Below, piece after piece: positions 33,976 through 41,136 of a stretch of DNA of 41,136 nt. The translations under genes were made by a program, and so were the position numbers. How positions within the stretch are numbered: the stretch's first letter is position 1; each line of letters begins with the position of its first letter. The stretch is from contig RECR01000056.1 in NCBI GenBank assembly GCA_007693955.1, forward strand, positions 1 to 41,136, given 5' to 3'. The stretch comes from Gloeocapsa sp. DLM2.Bin57 (GTDB lineage: Bacteria; Cyanobacteriota; Cyanobacteriia; Cyanobacteriales; Gloeocapsaceae). A model generated the notes under the pieces. That model saw only the letters and a list, made by a program, of their open reading frames with translations, had not been told where the DNA came from and did no database searches.

Positions 33976-34911
33976 ATGAACCTAGGGGAGTTAAAAGGAC
34001 AACATCTTGCGGTAGAATTATTAACTAGGGCGATCGCCCTAGAACAAATTGCACCAGCTTATCTATTTACCGGTAATTCAGGGATAGGACGTCGTTTAGC
34101 AACCCTAGGTTTTACTAGACTCCTCTTGTCGGGAAATGCTGAACCAAAAGACATCTTCAATCACCCTGATTTACTGTGGATAGAACCAACTTATCTACAT
34201 CAGGGTAAGCTGATCACCGTTAAAGAGGCTTTAGCTAACTCTATCTCACGTAAAACAGCGCCACAAATACGTATTGAACAAATTCGCGAGATTATGGAGT
34301 TTTTGGGTCGTCCTCCTCTGTTGAGTCCTCGTTCTGTTATAGTTATAGAAGATGCTCATCAGATGAACGAATCAGCAGCTAACGCTTTACTTAAAACTCT
34401 TGAAGAACCAGGATTGGCTACTTTAATACTCATTGTTAACTCTAGTCAATCTCTGTTATCTACTCTAGTCTCTCGTTGTCAACGTATCCCTTTTTATCGA
34501 CTTAGTGATAGTGAAGTGGTGGAAATACTCACCGAAAAAGGTTATACAGAGATTATAAATCAACCAGAAATCATCACTTTAGCCCAAGGAAGTCCAGGAA
34601 AAGCGATCGCCCTAGCCGAACAATTTCAAACTATACCACCAGAATTATTAACTAAGTTAAAAACTCCTCCCTATAATCTCACCTCTATTTTTACTCTAGC
34701 TCAAACAATTACCCAAGAATTAGATACAGAAAACCAACTCTGGTTAATAGACTATCTCCAAGTATATTATTGGCGCAGTAGTCAAAAAGATCAAATAGCG
34801 CTAATTTGGGAACAAGCGCGACAATTTTTACAACAATATGTCAACCCGCGTCTAGTCTGGGAATGTAGTTTACTAGAATTGTATAAGCAATGGGAAAAAG
34901 TCTCAAATTAG
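33976..34911 (+). CDS. holB: DNA polymerase III subunit delta prime (HolB)
   Basis: The 311-residue clamp-loader protein begins LKGQHLAVELLTRAI and has a degenerate P-loop GNSGIGRR, lacking the lysine that binds ATP. That is normal for the inactive delta-prime subunit. The conserved IEDAHQMNESAANALLKTLE and sensor SRCQ follow. It helps load the sliding clamp. Its end overlaps the next gene by 22 bp. Confidence 0.9.
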   Translation: MNLGELKGQHLAVELLTRAIALEQIAPAYLFTGNSGIGRRLATLGFTRLLLSGNAEPKDIFNHPDLLWIEPTYLHQGKLITVKEALANSISRKTAPQIRIEQIREIMEFLGRPPLLSPRSVIVIEDAHQMNESAANALLKTLEEPGLATLILIVNSSQSLLSTLVSRCQRIPFYRLSDSEVVEILTEKGYTEIINQPEIITLAQGSPGKAIALAEQFQTIPPELLTKLKTPPYNLTSIFTLAQTITQELDTENQLWLIDYLQVYYWRSSQKDQIALIWEQARQFLQQYVNPRLVWECSLLELYKQWEKVSN

Positions 34912-35810
34912 TACCCTGGTTACTAGCACTTCCTCTAGCTTGGTTAATAGGTTATAGTTATAACGTTATCTATGGTGGGGGGATTAGCTGGCTAAGGATA
35001 ATGTATCAAAACAAATTAGAATTAGCCAGTGAAATTGATAGTCAACGTCGGGTGATCATCATTGGTGGATCAGGAGTCCACTATACCATCAATGCTGAAC
35101 AAATAGAGCAAGAATTAGGAATACCCGTATTTAATCTCGGTTTAGACGGTAAATTAGGTTTAAATGTGCTTTTACCTAGCGTTTTACCCGCAATCAGAGA
35201 AGGTGATATCGTAGTTTTAATTCCTGAATATCTGATGTTGTCAGATTCCGATGGTTTAGGAGAGATTTCTAGTTGGTTTGGTGTAGCCACAGGAAAACCT
35301 GGTTTAGGTGATATCCCCCCCAAACAGTTATTACAGGATACTTGGTTATTAGGGATACCGAGTTTACGCGCCTTAACTAAGTCGGGTATAGATTTAATCA
35401 CTAAAGGACAATTAGAAGAGTATTACTCAGATCCTCTTACCAACAGGGGTGATCCCACTAAAACTTGGGAAAGAAGTAGCCAATGGTGGAAATTAACGGT
35501 AAATGAGCCGATTTCTCCCCATTCGATCGCCATGATTAATAGTTTTCAACAACAAGTAGAGGCAAAAGGTGCTACCTTATTATTATCTCTTTCCTGGATT
35601 TACGGGAGTACAGATCCTCAAACAGTAAAGAATATTCAAATCACAGCCAAAGAGTTAGAGGCGATCGCACCTCTACTCTATAACCGGGAATCTCTTAATA
35701 TTAAAACCGATTCTAGTCTCTTTGCTGATACTCATTACCACCTGAAACCCGAAGGGAGAAAATTACGTTCTCAAGAATTAGCCCAACAATTACAACCTTA
35801 TGTTAGATAA
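34890..35810 (+). CDS. SGNH/GDSL-like hydrolase-fold protein, membrane-anchored
   Basis: The 306-residue protein has an N-terminal membrane anchor (LLALPLAWLIGYSY). It is followed by a GDSL-like motif IIGGSGVHYTINAEQ, with the serine in GGSGV, and a late DTHYHLKPEGRKL that may supply the Asp-His pair. Related proteins modify extracytoplasmic polysaccharides or lipids. Activity is inferred from motifs only. It overlaps both neighbours, holB by 22 bp and the following oxidoreductase by 11 bp. Confidence 0.65.
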   Translation: MGKSLKLVPWLLALPLAWLIGYSYNVIYGGGISWLRIMYQNKLELASEIDSQRRVIIIGGSGVHYTINAEQIEQELGIPVFNLGLDGKLGLNVLLPSVLPAIREGDIVVLIPEYLMLSDSDGLGEISSWFGVATGKPGLGDIPPKQLLQDTWLLGIPSLRALTKSGIDLITKGQLEEYYSDPLTNRGDPTKTWERSSQWWKLTVNEPISPHSIAMINSFQQQVEAKGATLLLSLSWIYGSTDPQTVKNIQITAKELEAIAPLLYNRESLNIKTDSSLFADTHYHLKPEGRKLRSQELAQQLQPYVR

Positions 35811-37041
35811 ACCAATAGAAGTGTTAATTCTCGGTGGGGGGTTTGGCGGTTTATACACTGCTATAAAATTAAGTAAATCAGCATTAGTTAAACAGCAAAA
35901 GTGTAAAATAACCCTGGTAGAGCAAAAAGAACGTTTTTTATTTACTCCTCTGTTATACGAGTTATTAACAGCAGAATTGCAACCTTGGGAAATTGCACCT
36001 TCTTATCAAAAGTTACTCACTTCCACTCCCATTAATTTCTGTCAACAACGAGTAAATAGCATAGATTTAGCACAACGTCGCGTTACTTTAGCTAATCAAC
36101 AGTCACTCTCTTACGATTATCTGGTTTTAGCTTTAGGAAGTGAAAATCGTCGCGCTACTGTTACTGGTAGCGAATCTGTACTCTATTTTCGTACCCTAGC
36201 TGATGCAGAATTACTCAACGAACGCTTAAAATTATTAGAGTACACCGAAAAACGCTTTATCCGTGTAGGGGTTGTGGGTGGTGGTGCTAATGGGGTAGAA
36301 TTAGCTTGTAAGCTGGCAGCTCGTTTGGGCGATCGCGCTGATATCTACTTATTAGAAAAGGGAACACAACTATTAAAACACTTTTCCCGAGGTGTACAAA
36401 CAGCAGCTAATCGCGCTATTATGAAACGAAAAATTACCGTAATTTATGATAGCCAGATTAGAGAAATTACTCCAGAAAAAATTATTCTAACTAACCAAAC
36501 TATACCCATAGATTTAGTAATTTGGACAGTAGGTACTCAACCTTTATCCTGGTTAACTAATCTAGATTGTCAACAAACTCCACAGGGAAAATTATTAACT
36601 ACTTCTACTCTCCAATTACTTAATTATCCCGAAGTATTCACCCTTGGAGATATCCTAGAAATTCCCCATCAAATCATTCCCCAAACCGCACAAGCTGCTT
36701 ATCAAGCTGCTAATTGTGTCGCGGTCAATCTCCAAGCACAAATATTAGGTAAACCCCTCAAAACCTTTCGTTATTTACACTTAGGAGATATGTTAACTTT
36801 AGGTAAAAAAGCCGCTGTAATTTCTTGTTATGGCTTTAATCTAGAAGGCTTTATCGCTGATAAAATCAGGAGACTAGTTTATATTCAGCGTCTCCCCACA
36901 CAACGTCATCGTTACCAAGTTTTGAGTAATGTTTTAGGTAATTCTTTATTAAGAAAACTTCGGTTTTGTCGTTGGCAATTGAAGCGATTTTTATCTCTAA
37001 CCCTACGTGCTAGGAAACGTTTAACAGAAAATAAAGAATAA
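35800..37041 (+). CDS. Type II NAD(P)H dehydrogenase (NDH-2-like FAD oxidoreductase)
   Basis: The 413-residue flavoprotein has the FAD-binding LILGGGFGGLYTA at its N-terminus and the NAD(P)-binding VGVVGGGANGVELACKL near 165. FTLGDI and QTAQAAYQAANCVAVNL form the second FAD-contact region. NDH-2 enzymes oxidise NAD(P)H and reduce quinones at the membrane without pumping protons. Cyanobacteria have several paralogues, including one that reduces demethylphylloquinone, so no finer name is given. It is the last gene of the run that began at 31709. Confidence 0.88.
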   Translation: MLDKPIEVLILGGGFGGLYTAIKLSKSALVKQQKCKITLVEQKERFLFTPLLYELLTAELQPWEIAPSYQKLLTSTPINFCQQRVNSIDLAQRRVTLANQQSLSYDYLVLALGSENRRATVTGSESVLYFRTLADAELLNERLKLLEYTEKRFIRVGVVGGGANGVELACKLAARLGDRADIYLLEKGTQLLKHFSRGVQTAANRAIMKRKITVIYDSQIREITPEKIILTNQTIPIDLVIWTVGTQPLSWLTNLDCQQTPQGKLLTTSTLQLLNYPEVFTLGDILEIPHQIIPQTAQAAYQAANCVAVNLQAQILGKPLKTFRYLHLGDMLTLGKKAAVISCYGFNLEGFIADKIRRLVYIQRLPTQRHRYQVLSNVLGNSLLRKLRFCRWQLKRFLSLTLRARKRLTENKE

Positions 37042-37062
37042 TATCAAAATTTCGATATTTTT
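37040..37062 (+). terminator. Weak hairpin terminator after the NDH-2-like gene
   Basis: AATATC (37040-37045) and GATATT (37054-37059) form a 6-bp AT-rich stem followed by a short T-run. It sits at the operon end, which supports the call despite its weakness. Confidence 0.4.
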
Positions 37063-37336
37063 GGCGACAGAACCCGCTCGCCACAGTCTGATAATCTCGT
37101 CAAGAATCGTACAAGTTGGAGCATACATCTTTTGCTTTTTGAGGATCGCGAAGTATTATTTAATTTTAGTGTAATTAAGAGAGTAAGGTGGTAAAAACAA
37201 AACTTGATGTCCGGCATTCGTTATCTACGAATCATAAGGAGTTCGGAGTTAAGATATGGGATGAGTTAATTAACTTTTGCCTGAGTACCTTTTCCCTGTT
37301 CCCCGCTCCTTATTGCCTATTGCTATTGCCTCTATT
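37063..37336. other. Gene-free stretch with simple repeats
   Basis: Nothing protein-like was seen on either strand. Near 37290-37330 there is TTTTCCCTGTTCCCCGCTCC followed by TATTGCCTATTGCTATTGCC. This is an inverted relative of the GGAACAGGAAAG-type purine tract at 19595, and typical of cyanobacterial spacers. Confidence 0.55.
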
Positions 37337-38092
37337 TCAGATAAACTCTATTTTCTCTCCGGGTAATAGTTCTTTTACTTGAGTTGTTAAATTACTTTGT
37401 TGCAGTTGTTGTTGTAAATTTTCTGCTGTTCCTTCTGCAGTTAGTAAAGACATTAGTAACCCTTCAAATTTGAGATCTCCTCCCGCTGCTGTAGGAATAA
37501 TAAACTGGGGTTTCAACCATTGACAAACCAAGAGTGCGTTTTCTTGTCCTTTGATCACAGAACCTAACAAAGGAAGTTTTAAGTCAATAATGGGAGTAAC
37601 CACTATATCTACTGGTGCATATTTTTGAATTTGCTCAGAGTGAAAACCATGGGGTTCATAGTATAATGTTTGACCTGTGGTTAAATCTTTGAGCAGATAG
37701 GCGTTTTCAATGAGAGTAGGACCAACTGGAGAACCAGGAAAAGCTCTAATTTCTACCACGTCATGGAAGTTAAAAACGTCACCATGATTAAGTGTATGAA
37801 TTTGAGTATAACCGATTGACTCAACCACTTTAGCTGCATTAGGAGAAGCTACTACGGGAAGATCATGATTAAGATGTTCTAAAGTAGGCTTATGAGCGTG
37901 ATCTTCTAAACCTTGTGAGAGTAAAATTAAGTCAATTTGTTCGGGTATGGGTTTAGCTATAGTGCGATCGCCTTTAAACAGCCAGGGTAAATTACCAAAG
38001 ACCAGAGACCCTACCAACCAAGGATCTAGTAAAATTTGTTTACCCGCTACATCGATTAACCACGAATTACTATCAAGCCAAGTTAATTTCAT
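37337..38092 (-). CDS. Metallo-beta-lactamase fold protein with an altered metal site
   Basis: The 251-residue protein has the fold's N-terminal KLTWLDSNSWLIDV, ILLDPWLVG and a C-terminal ATAAGGDLKF. It resembles UlaG-like hydrolases. The usual HxHxDH motif reads SQGLEDHAH instead, so two metal-binding histidines are replaced while DH remains. It may have a changed or lost metal centre, or bind one metal only. Substrate unknown. It diverges from the following gene. Confidence 0.75.
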   Translation of the reverse strand: MKLTWLDSNSWLIDVAGKQILLDPWLVGSLVFGNLPWLFKGDRTIAKPIPEQIDLILLSQGLEDHAHKPTLEHLNHDLPVVASPNAAKVVESIGYTQIHTLNHGDVFNFHDVVEIRAFPGSPVGPTLIENAYLLKDLTTGQTLYYEPHGFHSEQIQKYAPVDIVVTPIIDLKLPLLGSVIKGQENALLVCQWLKPQFIIPTAAGGDLKFEGLLMSLLTAEGTAENLQQQLQQSNLTTQVKELLPGEKIEFI

Positions 38093-38159
38093 AATTATTT
38101 ATCTTTTCCTTTTTCTTTATTGTAAACTTTTATTAAAAATAATAGGAATCTAGACATTC

Positions 38160-39677
38160 ATGGAATCACAGCAACCCAATAGTCTTTTGTTGGTGGTGAT
38201 AGTTAATTACCGTACAGCAGACTTAACCGTCGATTGTCTAAAATCTTTAGAAGCAGAAGTTCAAAATCTACCAGGAACTGAAGTTGTCGTAGTAGATAAT
38301 GCTTCTGGAGATAACTCTGTAGAACAAATTCAAAAAGCGATAGATGAACAAAATTGGCAACCTTGGGTAAAACTTATAGCCTCAGAGCGTAATGGTGGTT
38401 ATGCTTATGGTAATAATTTAGCCATTAGACCAGCTTTAGAATCAACTAACCCTCCCCAATACGTTTTACTACTCAATCCTGATACGATAGTGCGTAGTGA
38501 AGCGATCGCCACTTTAGTGCAATTTATGGAAAAACATTCTGACATAGGAATAGCAGGAAGTCGTCTTGAAGATCCAGACGGTAAACCCCAGCGTTCAGCA
38601 TTTCGTTTTCATAGTATATTGAGCGAATTTGAAGGGGGTATGCGTTTAGGGATGGTTTCCCAATTACTGAGTAAATGGAAAGTAGCACCTGAAGTTTCCG
38701 ATGTTGACTGTAGAACAGATTGGGTCGCAGGAGCAAGTATGATTATTCGTCTGGAAGTATTCAAGGATGTAGGATTACTCGACGAGGAATATTTTATGTA
38801 TTACGAAGAAGTAGATTTTTGTTTACAAGCCAAAAGGAAGGGGTGGTCTTGTTGGTATGTACCCGAGAGTCGAGTTGTTCATTTTGTCGGACAAAGTTCG
38901 GGAGTAACCAATACTAAAATTACCCCCAAAAGAAGACCACTATACTGGTTTGAATCAAGAGAGCGCTATTTTATTAAAAACTATGGTAAATTTTATACAT
39001 TTCTCGCTGATTTGATGTGGATGATTGGTTTTATTGTGTGGAAAGGTAGAAACAGTATTGAAAAGAAACCCAATAATGATCCACCTTATTTACTTACTGA
39101 TTTTTGGCAAAATAGTATTTTAGTAAAAAAAAATAGTATGACAACACAGCTACAAAATCCAGAGACTAAAACAGAACTAAGTTTATGGTCACAACTCAAA
39201 GAAGATTGGATCGCTCACGAAAAAGATTGGACAAGACCAGGTTTTAGAGCAGTTGCTGTATGTCGCTTTGGTGTTTGGCGAATGAAAATTCAACCCAAAC
39301 TATTACGCGCACCATTTAGTATTCTTTATCGTGCTATGTATCGACACGTCAGAAACGTTTATGGTATTGAAATACCCTATTCTGTTAATTTAGGTCGTCG
39401 AGTCATCGTGGAACATCAAGGTTGTATCGTCATTCACGGGAATTGCACTATTGGTGATGATTGCGTTATTCGTCAAGGAGTTACTATCGGTAATCGTTAT
39501 CTAGATAAACCACTAGAAGCACCCCAATTAGGTGCAAGAGTGAATGTAGGAGCAGGTGCTAAAATTCTGGGTAAATTAGTGATTGGTGATGATGTAAGTA
39601 TTGGTGCTAACTCTGTCGTCCTAACAGATATACCTGCGGGTAAAACCGCTGTAGGTATTCCTGCTAAAATACTTTAA
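38160..39677 (+). CDS. GT2 glycosyltransferase fused to a serine-acetyltransferase-like hexapeptide domain
   Basis: The 505-residue protein has two halves. Residues 1-300 are a GT2 enzyme with VVIVNYRTADLTVDCLKSL, VVVDNASGDNS, LLNPDT, WVAGASMIIRLEVF and YYEEVDFCLQAK. After a run of nine A (39125-39133), residues from Met327 form a CysE-like region with left-handed beta-helix repeats (VNLGRRVIVEHQGC, NCTIGDDCVIRQGVTIGN, NVGAGAKILGKLVIGDD). The acetyl or acyl acceptor is unknown. Either reading-frame shift in the A run ends the first half within five codons, so the fusion needs checking. It overlaps the convergent next gene by 4 bp. Confidence 0.85.
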   Translation: MESQQPNSLLLVVIVNYRTADLTVDCLKSLEAEVQNLPGTEVVVVDNASGDNSVEQIQKAIDEQNWQPWVKLIASERNGGYAYGNNLAIRPALESTNPPQYVLLLNPDTIVRSEAIATLVQFMEKHSDIGIAGSRLEDPDGKPQRSAFRFHSILSEFEGGMRLGMVSQLLSKWKVAPEVSDVDCRTDWVAGASMIIRLEVFKDVGLLDEEYFMYYEEVDFCLQAKRKGWSCWYVPESRVVHFVGQSSGVTNTKITPKRRPLYWFESRERYFIKNYGKFYTFLADLMWMIGFIVWKGRNSIEKKPNNDPPYLLTDFWQNSILVKKNSMTTQLQNPETKTELSLWSQLKEDWIAHEKDWTRPGFRAVAVCRFGVWRMKIQPKLLRAPFSILYRAMYRHVRNVYGIEIPYSVNLGRRVIVEHQGCIVIHGNCTIGDDCVIRQGVTIGNRYLDKPLEAPQLGARVNVGAGAKILGKLVIGDDVSIGANSVVLTDIPAGKTAVGIPAKIL

Positions 39678-40351
39678 CTCTCTGCTAAATGCTCATTAAT
39701 CGCCATTTGAATATCTGTGGCTAGGGATTTCGCATCCTCTCTCGCTTGTTCTAAATTGGAGAGAGGATTAATTGGTATATGTAAGGAAACAGCTAACCAA
39801 GGTAAGCGTTTTCCTTGTAACTGAGCTAATTGATCTCGCCAAAACCAATTTTGGGGGTGAAAGCTACCACCATTTAGCCAAGCGTACCACTGAACTATAG
39901 CAAAAGTTCTCTCATTCATTCTAGCTCGTAAGAATCTCGCTGTAACGGTGTCCGATTCAGGAGCAGTAAATTTAATTCTAGTCAGAGAATCCCTTTGTAA
40001 ACCTCCAGGGGCTTCTAAATCACTCCATTCTACACTAGGTTTATCTTTATAATAGGGCTGCGTTCTCATAAATAACACAGCTAATTGCTGAGGTTGTCTA
40101 GCAATAACTTGATAAACCCATTGACTCCCATCTATATATATGACTTCTACCTTAAAATTCTGCCAACCTCTAATATAGAGACCAGTTGTTTTGATTCTAT
40201 TTAATTGGGATAGGTTCACCTCTTGAACATCTGACCACCTTAAATCACCAGTCCAATAACTCGGTAAAGCTATAGTTAGGATAATCACTATAAAAAAACC
40301 AACCAAGACTAAGCGAGAAAGATGTTCTTTGGCAAAATACATACTAAACAA
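39674..40351 (-). CDS. Cyanoexosortase B system-associated protein (EpsI-like)
   Basis: The 225-residue protein has an N-terminal membrane anchor (LVLVGFFIVIILTIALP). Its soluble part ends in the exosortase-partner-like RTFAIVQWYAWLNGGSFHP and WFWRDQLAQLQGKRLPW. This fits the cyanoexosortase B-associated family as I recall it. Exosortases process surface proteins carrying a PEP-type sorting signal. The exosortase gene itself is not in the window. It overlaps the downstream part of the DUF2993 gene by 8 bp. Confidence 0.65.
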   Translation of the reverse strand: MFSMYFAKEHLSRLVLVGFFIVIILTIALPSYWTGDLRWSDVQEVNLSQLNRIKTTGLYIRGWQNFKVEVIYIDGSQWVYQVIARQPQQLAVLFMRTQPYYKDKPSVEWSDLEAPGGLQRDSLTRIKFTAPESDTVTARFLRARMNERTFAIVQWYAWLNGGSFHPQNWFWRDQLAQLQGKRLPWLAVSLHIPINPLSNLEQAREDAKSLATDIQMAINEHLAES

Positions 40352-40997
40352 CCTGGGGAAAATGGGTAATTTCTGTGACTGCTTTCAGACTATAATGACC
40401 GTTATTAACAACTAAACTCTGAATTTTTAAAGATAGTCCTTTTAAGTAAAAATGACCTAAATTAAACAAGGCTTCGATTTCTTTTAAGACTAGCTCTGGT
40501 ACGTTATTTTGGGTAACTTCCTCAACTAAGACTCGGTGACTAACTTGACATAATCTTGGTCTGAGTTGAAAGTTTAACTCTTGTTTAGATGAGATTAACT
40601 TCACAATTAAATCACCATCAGGAGCAATATAACAATTAATGCTTTTAAGACTATCAGGTTTAACTCTATTTAAGTGTTGTTCTAAATCTTTTCTACTTAA
40701 AACAAAAAAAGCCGTACCTTGACTCGGTTGAGTCAACTTAATTTTACCTATTAAAGCTTGTAGGGGATTGACAGTAATCTGTTCAAAAGTCATTCTCAAG
40801 TTTTGTAGGCTTTGATTATTAGACATAATCAATCCTTCACTATCGATAGAAAGTGATTCTACAATCCCTTTCGCTAAATTTTCGGGATTGGTTTTGACAG
40901 TTACCTTGAGTTTATCTGCTTTTAACTGATTACTTAAAGCTACTTCTGCAATTTTACTGAGAGTGTTTTCACCTAATCCTTGAAAGCTGGCAAACAT
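40344..40997 (-). CDS. DUF2993 family protein
   Basis: The 217-residue protein matches the LmeA-like DUF2993 pattern: an N-terminal GLGENTLSKIAEVALSNQLK and KLKVTVKTNPENLAKGIVES, repeated beta segments such as IDSEGLIMSNNQSLQNL, and a final beta strand pair. Family members are thought to act at membranes or in lipid transport in actinobacteria and cyanobacteria; the exact role is not known here. It is first in a pair with the exosortase-associated gene. Confidence 0.8.
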   Translation of the reverse strand: MFASFQGLGENTLSKIAEVALSNQLKADKLKVTVKTNPENLAKGIVESLSIDSEGLIMSNNQSLQNLRMTFEQITVNPLQALIGKIKLTQPSQGTAFFVLSRKDLEQHLNRVKPDSLKSINCYIAPDGDLIVKLISSKQELNFQLRPRLCQVSHRVLVEEVTQNNVPELVLKEIEALFNLGHFYLKGLSLKIQSLVVNNGHYSLKAVTEITHFPQVV

Positions 40998-41040
40998 AAT
41001 TAGAGTCCTAATATAAAGATATATTAAGATTTTAAAACAA

Positions 41041-41071
41041 AAAACGCCCCCCTGACTTAGGAGAGCGTTTT
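41041..41071 (-). terminator. Strong terminator of psbA
   Basis: AAAACGCCCCCCT (41041-41053) pairs with AGGAGAGCGTTTT (41059-41071) over 13 bp, including G-U pairs, around a 5-nt loop. On the minus strand it is followed by TTTTTTGTTTT. It follows the psbA stop by about 20 bp and probably blocks read-through into the DUF2993 gene. Confidence 0.9.
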
Positions 41072-41090
41072 ATTTCTTAAGTAATTAAAC

Positions 41091-41136
41091 TTAACCTTTG
41101 ATTGCAGGAGCGCTTTCGCTGCTAGCTAAATCTAAG
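41091..41136 (-). CDS. psbA: Photosystem II reaction-centre protein D1, C-terminal fragment
   Basis: The last 14 codons read LDLASSESAPAIKG then stop, cut off by the window edge. LDLA followed by Ser is the end of mature D1 and the start of its processed extension (cleaved after Ala344 by CtpA). The extension here is 10 residues, shorter than the 16 usual in cyanobacteria. Only this end is visible, but the match to D1 is specific and a strong terminator follows. Confidence 0.8.
   Translation of the reverse strand, partial: LDLASSESAPAIKG

Noticed and set aside
34054-34120. Broken ATP-binding loop in HolB
   Set aside because: GNSGIGRR lacks the lysine, but delta-prime subunits normally do not bind ATP, so it is not damage.
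37188-37382. Plus-strand 64-codon frame
   Set aside because: It runs through simple repeats and into the metallo-beta-lactamase gene; composition is not protein-like and there is no ribosome binding site.

Overview
The window comes from a cyanobacterial chromosome. The evidence is a partial psbA (photosystem II D1) end at the right edge, a three-gene pilB-pilT-pilC cluster divergent from grpE-dnaK-dnaJ, a fused molybdate transporter gene modBC, a CpeR-like protein, a cyanoexosortase-associated protein, and many GCGATCGC (HIP1) octamers inside genes. The DNA is moderately AT-rich. Several small intergenic repeats are typical of unicellular or colonial cyanobacteria; I cannot name the species.

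Layout. 1-2275 (minus): a small operon of a 2Fe-2S ferredoxin, a short unknown protein, a DUF3326 protein and a CPBP-type membrane protease. 2453-2848: two small conserved-looking proteins sharing a bidirectional terminator. 3164-8330 (minus): grpE, dnaK, dnaJ, a TusA-like protein and rsgA. The last three overlap by 4 bp each, so protein folding and ribosome assembly are co-transcribed. 8526-12881 (plus): the type IV pilus motor pilB, pilT, pilC, ended by a clear hairpin. 12940-16840: an unknown protein, then a minus-strand operon of a glutathionyl-hydroquinone-reductase-type GST, a GT2 glycosyltransferase and an amidase. 16960-19550: modA and modBC. 19702-20182: a RelE-type toxin-antitoxin pair beside a palindromic repeat element. 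20557-23308: a K+ channel with an RCK domain, 4 bp upstream of an ammonium transporter that has a long cytoplasmic tail. 23309-23992: a gene-poor patch with fragments of an IS200/IS605-type element and a nested small repeat.

23993-29524: a CpeR-like protein, a DUF937 protein with an EF-hand loop, queA, two tandem tRNA-Gly genes (UCC and CCC anticodons), a flavin reductase, an SDR epimerase, a J-domain protein and cysK. Upstream of cysK is an unusual structured RNA with its own short ORF, a very strong ribosome binding site and an intrinsic terminator. I consider it the best candidate here for an undescribed element. 29849-31544: a GT11 fucosyltransferase-like gene next to two decayed genes, a methyltransferase and an unknown membrane-type protein.

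31709-37041 (plus): a tightly packed run of a small unknown protein, pilD, a DUF2007 protein, accD, holB, an SGNH-like protein and a type II NAD(P)H dehydrogenase. 37337-41136: a metallo-beta-lactamase-fold protein with altered metal ligands, a glycosyltransferase fused to a hexapeptide acetyltransferase across a run of nine A, a cyanoexosortase-B-associated protein, a DUF2993 protein, and the psbA 3' end with its terminator. All calls were made by reading the sequence and protein motifs by eye; no database search was run.
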